This document shows positions 44,296-55,700 of a stretch of DNA of 64,000 nt, piece after piece (the first letter of the stretch is position 1; every line of letters starts with the position of its first letter). The position numbers and the translations under genes were made by a program. The stretch is from contig JAULJL010000048.1 in NCBI GenBank assembly GCA_030761205.1, forward strand, positions 1,488,001 through 1,552,000, read 5' to 3'. The notes under the pieces were generated by a model, which was given only the letters and a program-made list of their open reading frames with translations, made no database searches and had not been told where the DNA came from. The DNA is from Fremontodendron californicum (taxonomy: Eukaryota > Streptophyta > Magnoliopsida > Malvales > Malvaceae).

Positions 44296-47200
44296 TCAAA
44301 TGCCATCCAAAACAATATCTATAGCTTTGACAATACGAGAGGCTAATTTCTCATCAGCAGCAATGATAACAGTACCTGTTTCTCGAACATCAATCAAGGC
44401 TTTCTCAGGATCATGGATGTCTATAATGGCATCAGCATTTTCAGATTCAGCACCATCCATGACTTGCTTTATGGTTCCACTAATGCCCATCTTGGACAGC
44501 TCAGTCAGAAGCCCTTTCAAATCTGGTGAACCCCAGTGTACTAATGGTCTTTGTTGCTCGGAGTCTGCCGGCCGGAACCCAGAAAGTAACCGATGTTTGC
44601 CATGATCCATAAAAAGCTCTCCCTCTAACCTTGTGATTGTTTCCTGCTTCAACGTTTTCCAGTGGAACTTGGAAGCCAAATCTGTTGCTATATCTATTTC
44701 TGTGCTCTCCTTTGAGCTTGGTATACGTAATGTTTCGTTTTCGGAGTACAGAAGAATTGTGTTTGCTTCTGAAATTTGGATCTTGCACTTCAAATCCTTG
44801 GGAAACTGTCTTAAACAGGAGCACAAAGTGGTGTTAGATAAATAAAATCTTACACAACAAGTGGAAAAACAAATATCAATAGAAGTAGAAGTAGAATAGA
44901 CCACCAGAACTAATTTTGGCTGCAATGTCTTTAGTAAGGGTTGAACTTTCTGCAACCTGCAGGAAAAAGAAAAACATAATTGCAATAGTAGCTAAATCCT
45001 AAGACAAACTTTTTCTTTTTTATACAAAGAAACAAACAATTTGAAGTAATAGTAACAATCTATGTTACTCGGACTCGGGTGTGAGTGTCGGATACGGGTA
45101 TGTGTCGGATACAGGTATGTTCAATTTTTTCTAGGCTTTTCCATTTTTTTGGAGGGTCCTTAGAGGGTCATATCCCCATACTCATGTCCGATTACGTGTC
45201 AGACACGGGTACTTTAAGAAAAATGAAGAGTCGGAGCAACATAGGTATCAATGCATAAATTCCATGTCATCAGACAGCAGGGCAAGCTAGAGGAATTTGC
45301 TAAATGATAACCCTAATTGGTGTTGAATAAAACATTTACTTGACAAAGAAAGAAAATGAAAAGGGGACTGATCAATTTTTATACCGCAATATATATAAAG
45401 ACCAAACTTCACACTTCAGTCATTTTCTCCAAGATAGTTTTAGACAATCTTGCATATAGTTGAAGAATTCTAATTAGCCTAAAATAAGAGAATAGTGCCA
45501 CTACACAGCCCTTTTGCCAAGTCAAAGCTTCTGTTGAACAAATAATTTGAGTTCTCTACCCAAAAGGAGCATGCAAGACAGATGTTTTAAACGGCTTCCC
45601 TCGGGCTCAAAGTTCTTTATGCGGACTTATCCTTTTGAGAGGGAGAGAGAGAGAGAGTCAAAACTTACCTTATTCCAGACAGAAAGGAACATTGAAGAAC
45701 CTTCATTGCCATTGGCTTGAAAGGCAAGAGAGCTATGTCAGCATCAACACCACTCTGCAAAATTCACATAAATTTATTCCATTGCTCAAAAGCATTCTAT
45801 TAAGATCATATTAAGTTTAGTATCCATCCATAAACAAATAATGAAGATGCTCTGATAAAGCATAGATTGCAAAGCACCTCAAGGACAAGTAAAGAGTTCG
45901 GATCCGAGCACCAATACCGAAGCAAATGAACAACTGGACCGAGCCGCAAACTCCAGTGAGGACAAAATACAACACAAGGTTCCTGCCAATGGGTTCTATG
46001 TACATAATGTAAGCATCTCGTAGTGAGTATGAATATATGATACATGATTACCATACAAATCCTTAACCATACCAAACTGATTACTAAGTTCTAAAGCCAT
46101 TTAATGCTTTATCAATAAGTTACATTTTGCTTCCTTAATACATCTTTTTTCAGAATGGCATCTAATGCATGTGACTAGAACCTGAAGTGGGAGGAAAAGA
46201 GGCATTGGCATTTGGTAAAAGATATTATCACAAGTGTCATGAAGCATCTTGGTAAGTAATCAATAACCCTCACCGTATTAAGACTTATTTTCTCACAATT
46301 CATGAATTTAATGACAAAAAAACATGAACCTTTTATTAAAACTTTTTTGATGGGTAACAAGAAACATAATTTTTAAGTCGGTGTTATATCACTTTGGGCA
46401 AAATTGTTCCACCATATCACTTATGAAACATTATAGTAAGCTAAGTAATATACTCAGCTAGTGCTGAGTGAATCCTCACACCAACATGGAGCAATTTGCA
46501 AATTTTCTTCTACCATATGAACTTTAAATGCGTTTTAGCATGCAAAATAGGCCAAGTGCTGAGTTAGTCTCCACCACCACCTAGATCTCTCTACTTAAAA
46601 TCTGTTAATTTTACATATTTTAAAAAGTTGGTTTTTTTCGATTCCAAATTCTGATCCTTTTTTCTCTCTCTCACGGAAAGTTTAAATTCTGTTTAAAACA
46701 TTAGTTAAAGATCTGTAACAGGAATAAATAAAATAGGTTAATTAGAGCAAAGAGAAATGTGCTCAATCAAAATTTAGGCAGTGAAAGGTAAAAAAATCAA
46801 CATTATATCAAATAAAATATTTTCAAAGACCCATGGAATATGAAAAGAAAAGAGCATGCTACAGTTAACATTTTCCATTTACATGGGTAAACCAACAACA
46901 GGAAATAGCAACAGAAACAAAAGGGCATATCTTACAATAATTCAGCCGAATGAACTGCAGGAAACACATGAATTTTCCTCTCTTTTATGAGCTTGGCATG
47001 TGCAAACAATGGTTCACCAGAAAAAAGCTGTCAAACCAACAAAAAGAGAAATAAAACAGGTCATTTTTTTATATTGAGACAATAAGCCACTGATGAAGAT
47101 GTACCTTCTCTTGCCGCTGCTTGCAGAGCCATTCTGGAATTATATTGGTAAATGCTAATAATTCTTCTGCTACAGAAGATATAATGTATATGGGAACCTG

Positions 47201-48004
47201 CAGCACAAATGTATAGCATATGACTGTTAGCAAAGAAGCATGACTCAATGCAAGTATACAAGTTAAACATTTTTATTTTTTCTCCTACTAAAGAACTGCT
47301 CAACCAGAAAACTCAAGCTATAAGGCCATGGCCTTAAAATAGATTTTAGTCTCTAAAATGCCTACCCATACACAAGCCTTTGGTCTTAAAAGTGTGGACA
47401 ATGCCTGCTCAACCAGAAAACTTAAGCTATACGGTCATGGCCTGCCTCACCTTGTGATTATCAAAGAGGTTCAAAGGTGAGGGCCCCAGTTCCAAGATAT
47501 CATATCAACCATATAGCTGGATAATACACCTTCAGTTTTAGTTAATAGAAATTCATTATGACGAAGAAACAACAATTTTCACAAACAAGACTCCAGCAGT
47601 GAAACAACAATTCCTCTCTGTCTCTCTCATATCTGTCAGCTCCAGTGTTCCTTTTGACTGTACTCTGCAACTATATGTCTTCAATCACCGTGTGAAAATG
47701 AATAGCTACACACGCTAATCCAAAAGAAAGGAAAAGAAAAATGCAATACCTTTAGAGATGAAGACTCGAACAAAAGTGACATTTGTTCCAAAAGGCACAG
47801 AACAGTTCCAAGTCGACCTATAGGAACAAGAACTGATCCACCTGCTCTAACAGAATCAAAGGCACAGGTACATATAAAAGCTAGTTTCTCCATTTCCTCC
47901 GTACTTTCATCATCCTTAAGCAAGGATGCAGCCATCACTTCCAAATTGTTGACATCATCGCTACAATCATGATGCATAGAATTTCAGTTCTACCATACGA
48001 GCAA

Positions 48005-48051
<47 letters not shown>

Positions 48052-50053
48052 CTAAAAGAAAAGGCATCCAAGCAAAGACTAATTTAATATATCATTACCC
48101 TAAGCAGAATTACCTAACATTTGATGAAGTACAAGTAACTGGATCAAAGTAAGTACTATCATTCTCCATATTTTCTGTAGTATCCAGAGATGAGAAATCT
48201 GAATATATTATCAAATCATTCCCTCGAAGACCAAGGAAATCAAAATCCATTGCATGTGTAGAAACAAAGATAGAGCTTGAAATATAAGCTATATTTCTTT
48301 TTGGACCATTTATTGTCCAATTGCAGGTCCCTATTTCCAAACAAGAGCTGAATGCTTTTATGATCAAAGTTCCATTGTAGCAAGCTTCTTCTGCATATTT
48401 TAGTGTTTGAACCTTCCTCATGCAATCCTTCACATCAACTGCACTGAAAAGCACCCTCCATTACTTTCTTATATATCAACTTCTACATTCAATAAGCTGT
48501 AAAGGGATAATCTGGATAGAAATGCATTTAGTAGATGCAAACTGATGGTGGTCACAAAAACATTAAAGGCTTAGTTAGCATTCTAAAAGCAGTTTTAGTT
48601 ACAAATTTGCCAACTGAATTTGTTATCAAAAGAATCTCAACTCTACCATGACCAATCAGAAATGACTCCTGAAGACTAGCATAATACTTCTACAAGCCTT
48701 CAATCAAAAGGTGCACCAAATTAATCTACAGATAAATAGAAACCTATTATCTAAGGAATAATAATTACCTGTACAAAGGCATCCAAGCTCCCAGCTCCTC
48801 GCAATCTTTGCCTAATGCTATTTTCTTCAGTTCAGATGGAAGAACTTCAAGCTCTTCCCACCTCATCCATTGAGGGAAACAAGAATCCTCAGGTCCATAA
48901 AATTGCCTTAATTCCATGTGCATTGAAACAAGATCCTCCATCAAAAGCTGTCCTATTCTTGCTGTTGCTTCAGTCACATATATCTAACCAGGTTAAAAAG
49001 CAAAGCACAGAAACAACTGTCAGCTAAGGCTAAGAAACATCACCACTTAATATTTTTGTTTTTAAAATGAAACATTTCCCAAACTCTAGTTACCTTTGCA
49101 GAAAAGTCCTTTGTTCGAGTAAGAAATGGCAAGCCAAGCATTCCCATAGGACTTGAGATCAAAACAACATCAATAAAGGAAGCGTCCCATAGGTGCAAAC
49201 TTTTCACAGTTTTATACCAAGGCTCTGCATGTACTAAATCATTTGCATCAAGAGTTTTTTCAATCTTCTGCTTTTTCCTAACAACCGAGTCTGTATCCAA
49301 AGACTCATGGGTCTTAGGAGCAACTGGAACAGGAATGAAAATGGCAAGAGATGAAAGGTCCAAGGGGCAATCAAGTAAGATCCTAAACCCCGATACATTG
49401 AGCATATGACATGGTGGAAAATGGAAACCACCTCCTTTACTAAGGCATGTCTGCAAAAGCACAAACTCAATGAATTCCTCTAAACCAGAATTGGAAACAC
49501 AAACAGACATAACGGATAATTTTCTTATACACCGATAATGAAGTTAAAACTTCATTGGATACAGAAAGGATAATTTTCTTATACACCGATAATGAAGTTT
49601 AAAAACTCCAAGGGAACTTACATACTTGTTACTTTCTACTTGCTTTGTTGCTTCCAAAATCAAACAAAAAGTGCCTTTGAATACAAAACCAAATAATAAA
49701 TTTGAAGAATTAAAAATAAAGAAAAAATGTTTTTTCGAACTAAATGCATGATTTTACTTTTATAGAGAACGATTTTTACAGAATTGGAGTTAAATTATAG
49801 TAATTATTTTCATTATTAACTAATTACTATTTTATTTAACAAAAGACAGAACCAAATAGAAATCTTAATAACTTATCATCAACTTCCTTATTTATGATTA
49901 AAACTTAAAAACTACACGTAATCATATAAATCCGTTTGCCAATTTTTTTTTCTTCTTTAAACTCCGTCAATGTATAAAATAATTATCCTTCCAAATTGCA
50001 ATTAATCCCTAGTAAGCAAGAGAGAGGGAGGGCGAGAGACTTACAAACTTCAT
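44296..50053 (-). CDS. INTS9: Integrator complex subunit 9 homologue
   Basis: Eleven coding exons 5' to 3': 50053-50045, 49450-49094, 48983-48769, 48443-48114, 47960-47750, 47197-47105, 47027-46936, 45995-45878, 45754-45669, 44956-44905, 44805-44296. Phases close exactly, giving 690 residues. The first coding exon is only nine bases (Met-Lys-Phe) and joins TCLSKGGGFHFPPCHMLNVS, the conserved INTS9 start; the longer in-frame ATG at 49510 would read through intron sequence and is rejected. The order fits a metallo-beta-lactamase/beta-CASP fold: ILLDCPLDLSSLAIF, SPMGMLGLPFLTR, the beta-CASP part with GGSVLVPIGRLGTVLCLLEQ, then a C-terminal domain. The zinc ligands HxHxDH are not seen, as expected, since INTS9 is the inactive partner of INTS11 in snRNA 3'-end processing in the nucleus. 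Length fits plant homologues near 700. Intron 9 carries MITE copy 6. Confidence 0.95.
45060..45244 (+). mobile_element. MITE family M1, copy 6, in an INTS9 intron
   Basis: It begins CTATGTTACTCGGACTCGGG and ends CGGAGCAACATAG; 185 bp, the best-preserved copy. It is flanked by GTAACAAT and GTATCAAT (7 of 8). It lies in the intron between the exons at 45669-45754 and 44905-44956. Confidence 0.9.
47297..47446. repeat. Imperfect tandem duplication in an INTS9 intron
   Basis: CTGCTCAACCAGAAAACT and AAGCTATA followed by GGCCATGGCCT or GGTCATGGCCT recur about 107 bp apart, within the intron between exons 47750-47960 and 47105-47197. Confidence 0.7.
48009..48050. repeat. (TA)n microsatellite in an INTS9 intron
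   Basis: About 20 uninterrupted TA units between the exons at 48114-48443 and 47750-47960; likely length-polymorphic. Confidence 0.95.
49514..49600. repeat. 33-bp direct repeat in INTS9 intron 1
   Basis: GGATAATTTTCTTATACACC and the following GATAATGAAGTT occur at 49514-49546 and again at 49568-49600 with no differences, so this is a recent local duplication. Confidence 0.85.
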
Positions 50054-50063
50054 TGAGATTCAC

Positions 50064-50241
50064 CTTCAAAACAAAAATCACATTGAAAAAGTTAGCTTGG
50101 ATGCCTTAAATTGAAATTTTGTTTTTATCTTTCTATTTGTTTTAATGTAATTCATTTTCTTCATTATTACCTTGATGTTGAGCTCAATAAACTTTCGCCC
50201 AAAAACGCAAGTTTTAAAAATAATAATAATAATTTATCAAC
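50064..50241 (-). other. 5' leader intron of INTS9 and upstream exon
   Basis: On the minus strand the donor CCGGTCAG/GTTGAT at 50241 and the acceptor TTTTGAAG/GTGAATC at 50064 frame an AT-rich intron. The upstream GC-rich exon (from about 50242 to beyond 50332) contains an ATG at 50332 whose frame, after splicing, ends in a TGA overlapping the INTS9 start codon (ATGA). Confidence 0.55.
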
Positions 50242-50332
50242 CTGACCGGCGGAGGAGAAGCGACCACATTCTCACTGCCGGCGAAAGAGTTGGTGGCGAA
50301 AAATAAAGTGCATAACTATTGCTACAAGCCAT

Positions 50333-50799
50333 GGAAATTTTGTCAAACACCTGATGGGCATTATTTGACTAAGCTATTTTCCTCATTATAAAACAGTATC
50401 AGAATACAACAGGCAACAGCCTATAATCCACACAAACATTACCATTCAAAAGTTCAAAAAAACCAATCAATACCTTAAATCCGAGCCAAATGCAAAAGTT
50501 CTTGGGCCAAAGCTTCACCTCCTAACCCTTTCGGCTTCGTCCTTTTCTTCCCATTCAAAAGAAAATGAGCAAAGTTTTGAAGGAGTCAGCAGCTCAGGGG
50601 TAAGAGACTAGTGTCAAACTTTTTAACAGCAAAAACGTGAATTAGTGTCAAAATGAGTTTTTTAAATTAAATTTATATTTATGTACACATGAAAGAAAGA
50701 AACGAAAAAACTGAACATACACTATGATCAATTTGAAAGTATTTAAATTAAATTTCTATTTTAATAAAAAAGTAAAAAACTTAAATATATTTAAAATTA
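50333..50799. other. 5' flank of INTS9, with a possible short coding remnant
   Basis: The minus strand at about 50480-50590 reads LLQNFAHFLLNGKKRTKPKG and then LGGEALAQELLHLARI before a stop. It has coding-like composition but no ATG and no recognised family. It may be part of the INTS9 leader or a gene remnant. The rest is AT-rich. Confidence 0.35.
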
Positions 50800-51842
50800 A
50801 AGGTTAATATATAAATTAGTCCTTGTATTTTATGTCGTTTGTCTGTTTGGTACCTGAAATTTTTTGTCACTTTGGCAAAAAAAACTCAATCAGAGTTTGA
50901 CACGTAGCAAAACTGCCTTATCATTAGTGTCACGCCGTCATATAAGAAAAAAATTATAAAAATCAAAATAATTTAAAAAAAAAACAAAAAATTGAAAATC
51001 TCATTTAAAAAAAAAAACAAAATTCAAAATAAATTATAATAATTGAAAACATTATATATATATATATTTAAAAATATGTAAAAAAAAAAATAAGAAAAAA
51101 AATCTGAATATTTTTAATAAAAATGAAAAAATAAAAAAAAAATCTATTTTTAAATTTTAAATTTCTATTTCTATTTTTTAAAATTTTAAATTTTCATATA
51201 TATTATTAAAATAAAAATAAAAATAAAAAACCAAAATTCAAAATAAATTATAAAATTGAAAACTTTATATATATATATATATTTAAAAATTTGTAAAAAA
51301 AATTAAAAAATAAGAAAAAGAAATCTGAATGTTTTCAATAAAAATTAAAAAATTAAAAAAAAAAGTTCTATTTCTATTTCTATTTTTAAATTTTAAATTT
51401 CTTTTTTTTTTTTAATTTTGAATTTTCATATATATATTTTTAATTTGAAATTTTTATATTTTAATAAATTATATTTTATTTTTTTAAATTTTAAATTTTT
51501 TAGATTTATCTTTTGATTTTTTTATAATTTTTATAATTTTTTAATTTCTAAATTGAAAAATAAAATTATATTTTGATTTAAAAAAAAATCACTTTTTTAT
51601 TTTGGCTTTTTGAATTTTTTTAATTTATGATAACGTGACACTAAGGATGTGGCAGTTTTGTCATGTGTTAGGTTCTGATTGGTTTTTTTTGCCTAGTCAG
51701 CCATTAACTAACGGTGTTAGGGCAAAGGGCTAATATGATTTGACGGAATGAAAGTTTGAGTATCAAAGTGACAAAAAAATTTATTCAGGTAACAAACAGA
51801 AAAAAAACCTAAAGTACGAGAGCTAATTTATATATTAACCCT
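50800..51842. mobile_element. AT-rich element with long terminal inverted repeats, 1043 bp
   Basis: The left end AAGGTTAATATATAAATTAG and the complement of the right end AGGGTTAATATATAAATTAG start inverted repeats that continue, with gaps, for about 100 bp (TCTGTTTGGTACCTGAA, then GTCACTTTG). Flanking 7-mers AAAATTA (50793-50799 and 51843-51849) are identical. The core contains two tandem copies of a roughly 220-bp A/T-rich unit (about 50995-51230 and 51230-51420). No coding sequence. Superfamily undetermined. Confidence 0.8.
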
Positions 51843-52215
51843 AAAATTATATATTTACTATTTTATTATGCGACTTTTAAATAATTTTTTAATTAAATTG
51901 GTATCACTTTAATCGTCTGGATAATTTTGATTCGAGTAATTTCAGATTCAAAAATTTTTCATATTTGGTTCCTTCCCATCAGGGTCTTCGACTTTTTGAT
52001 CAGTTCACATCAGTTTAGATTTTGATTCGAATACTTTTGAACGGTTTTCGACTTCGAATTCATTTTAGTGGCTATATTAATAGTTAAACAGGTACCCCAC
52101 TTGGTTCTGGAGGCAGGAACCTGGTAGTTTCTTTTACATTTTAAGCTTGAAAGTTCTAAAAACAACCCTATTGCTTACTTTGAATCATAAAACAAGCAAA
52201 TGAAAAGGAACAGAA

Positions 52216-52265
<50 letters not shown>

Positions 52266-52790
52266 GAATCTCTTAATGGCTTAGACGTTGACAGCTATCC
52301 AGGGTTAAAAAAGTAATTTACATATATATGATAAGATTATATGCTTCTTTCCAGATATTCTGAAAGAGTGGAACATTTTGGAGAGAGAAGAAAAGAGTGG
52401 AAAATTCTGGAGAGAGTAGAAATCTGAATAGAAAAAAAAGAAGAGATGATGGGGATGGAAATGGAAATGGAAATGGAAAAAAGGGTGGAGCTTCAGGAAG
52501 AGGGGGAATCTGAACCAAGAAAAAGGAAAGGGGTCTTGGCCATTGAAAGGTCGGATCTGGCAAAGTTGCTGCATGCATTTTTACCGTGATTTTCCCTTTT
52601 TTCTGTGAGAAATTAGAAGAAAGGGCAAGGACGAAGGACAATGTCAACTCTGACCCCTCATCTATGTAGCTCATCGTCGATCAGGACTGAGGAACGAAAA
52701 GGATAAAGAACGTGAAGGATTTTTTTTCGAATATAAATTTCTTTCAATTTCTATTCAATTAAAATATTTTATTCTTAGTTTCAACAAATA
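51843..52790. other. Intergenic DNA between the inverted-repeat element and element B
   Basis: It contains a (TA)n tract of about 22 units at 52219-52262 and a purine-rich stretch at 52360-52520 (GGAAATGGAAATGGAAATGG), whose minus-strand ORFs rich in Phe/Pro/Ser are low-complexity artefacts. No supported gene. Confidence 0.5.
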
Positions 52791-55700
52791 TGCTTGTAGG
52801 TATCTAATTTTATTCGGATCACTGATTCAGGTATTTTTTTTCTTAATGTGATGTTTCAAAATGCAAAAAGTTTTTTTTCATCGTGCACGCGGTACTTCGA
52901 GATTTAGTTTAAAAAATCAAACATAAAAAGTCAATCTTGAAAAAATCAATCTCGAAAAGTTAACTACTGAAAAAGTCAACTCACTTTCAAAATCAAGATT
53001 CAAAGTTTAATTGAAAAATGGTGAAAGAATTTTGATAATCTGAGGTCTACAATGAAAGATATGGAGTTCGAAAGTTGGGTTACGAAGATTCAGTAGAAAG
53101 GAAAAAAAATTTGAGAAAAAATGCTTAAACGATCAAATCGGTCAAAATTGGAAGTTCCAAATGAAAAATAAGCAATGATTACGGGTAATAGTGAGGTCAT
53201 TTAGAATCAAAATTGAAAAAAAAGGTCAATTCGGAAGAAAATCAAGAATTACAGTTTTTGGTAGATTTTGGTGAAATTGGAGTAAATTGAAGAAATGACC
53301 CGATTCGGTAAAACTAAAGCCCCTAATTGATGAGAAGTAATTAAACAATGATAGCCGAAGGCTCAGTTTCAAGTAATTCCGAGAAAAGAGTCGATTGGAG
53401 GAAAAACGAGAAAATTTTCGATACTGAAAAAAAGGAAAAATCAAATCAAATGGGAGTTTGATCGTAAAAATTGGGCGTTTTCGGACCAATTTCATTTCAA
53501 TATATGACAAAGGCACATAAAAAGAAAATCTAAAAATCAAACTTATTTTGAATAAAATCGAGCTTCGGAGGTAAAAGGGCAAACTTGGAAAATTTGAGAA
53601 AAATAACAAATGACCTCCAAAAATTACCAAAACTTTCAGATCTCAATCTTAAATCGTTTGGAAGAGATTGACGAAGAAAAATTCGAATTTGGAGTTCGTT
53701 TGCAAAATGATAAATCTCGAGCCCACAAAGCTAAAATTCAAGCAGATAAATGCCGAAAAAATAGCAAATGAGCTCAAAAAATTATAAAAACTTTCAGATC
53801 TCACTTTTAAATTATTTGGAAGAGATTGGTAAAGAAATATCTAGATTCGGAGCTCGTTTGAAAAATGGTAAAAGTTCGGGTGCACAAAGGGGTAACTTTG
53901 GAAGAAAAATCTGAAAAAATAGCAAATGAGCTTGAAAATTTTTAAAAACTTCCAGAATTCAATTTTTTTTTATTTAGGAAGTTTTTAAAAAATAAAATTT
54001 GGATTTTGGGTCCATTTTCTATTTAATTAGGTTCGGGGGGCCAAAAATGTCATTTTATCGAAGAAACCGAAGAGGACTTTTCTTGCAATGGAGATTGGGC
54101 TGGATTTTAAAAGGTCAATCAGCCAAGCCCATGTTGGAGAGTGATTTTGCTGAGCCATTGCATCCAAGGGCCAAGAGTGGATGGGAAGGTAGTTTTTTTT
54201 TTTTTTTTGATCAAGCCTTTGAAATTATAACATATGGACCAATGCATGAAGAGGAATGATGTCATATTTATGACATCAACTTCATGACATCATATTAGTT
54301 AGGGGTTGATTTAATCTAACGGTGAGAATTTTACATAGAAAGTATCTTGGATTGAGAGCCTTTGGATCAAAATTGGTTACAAAAAAATGATAACTTTCCT
54401 ACACTAATATGAGGCATTCGGCCAAGGCATGGACGGGGGGAATTCAGATATTTTTAGAAGGTTTTGGGGGTTGAACAAGAGCAGTAGCTAGGGAGAAAAA
54501 GAAAAGAAAAAGAAAGGAGGAAAAAGAGAGAAAAAAGAAAGGTTTTGCTTACTACTTCGTGATTTGGAAAGCTAGAGCAAGGTAGCTATGTTCTTTCATG
54601 GTTTTTTCATACTTTGTTGGCATGATTTTGCTATTTTGATTGTCATTTTATTCTCTTTTATGAAATAAACTTGTTTTTAAAATAAGTTCTAAAGAGCTTC
54701 TACTTTATTTTTTAAAAGAAGTCAAGAAAGCAAGCTTTTCTATATTTTTCCTACATGGTCGAATGGTGTTTTTATTTTTAGATGATTTTGTGTTTGATTT
54801 TGTTCATGTGATTTGTTGTGGTAGGTTAGCTTACTTGTAGTAGGATAGCTTGATTGTGGTAGGTTAGCTATACACCATGCAATGTGTTTGTGACAATGCC
54901 ATGTCATATTCATGTTTACTAGTTTAACATGCTTCCATTTAGACTTTGCATATCTAGGTTGTCATGTGTTTGTGAAAATGTCTAGCTATGTTCATGCATT
55001 TGTATTATGTTTGCTTAGTCTAACATGTTCCCTCTTAAGTCTTTGATTTAGTATGCCATGTATTTGTGATAATGCTATGCTAGGATTTCACCATTTAGGC
55101 CATGCAACTATTCGGCTACCCCATGTTTTCATGCTTTGTGTGTGCATTTTCATCTTGTTGGTTGACATGCTTGCATCTCCGTGCTATGATTTTGTGTATT
55201 TTGATTCAGTATGCTATGTGTTTGTGTTATTGCCATGCATTTTTTAGGTATAGGTCTCATTTGTATTGCCATGCATTTCATGCATGTTTAGGCCTAGGTT
55301 GCATTTATTGTCATGCAAGTTCATGTTAGGTCTAGGTCATATTCTTTATGCGATGCATTTTCTATGTCATTTAGGCCTTAAATCATGCATTTCATGCATT
55401 TAACTTGTTGTTTGTTCATGCATATCATATCATGCCACTTGATTTTTGACTTAGGCCAATCAATGACTCAAAGTCAAGCTCACATGAGCATACTTGTGGA
55501 AAATTAAAAAGTTGTCAAGTTGATTTTTCTACCTTTGTGATTTTTTTTACTTAGGCAAATCTTGTCCAATTTTTTAGAAATTTTAGCTTCTGTTTGTAGG
55601 TCTTTAGAAGAGTCTCCAATATTTTTGTTTTGATTTTTGAATGAATTTATCAAAGGCATAAAAATGTGTTTTGGCAAAACAGTTTTTCACCTAATATTCT

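Noticed and set aside
44300..44845. Plus-strand ORFs opposite the last INTS9 exon
   Set aside because: Antisense shadows of a confirmed coding exon; no independent support.
49040..49510. Start of INTS9 at ATG 49510
   Set aside because: The extra N-terminal residues are intron and carry a good acceptor (TTTTGCAG/ACATGCC) at their end. The conserved start Met-Lys-Phe is on the exon at 50045-50053.
52305..52674. Minus-strand ORFs rich in Phe, Pro and Ser
   Set aside because: They arise from a purine-rich GGAAAT repeat; no domain, no conserved start, no splice partners.
54000..55330. Several ORFs in the LTR of element B
   Set aside because: Compositionally biased (Cys/His/Phe or Leu), overlapping in different frames, inside a long LTR.
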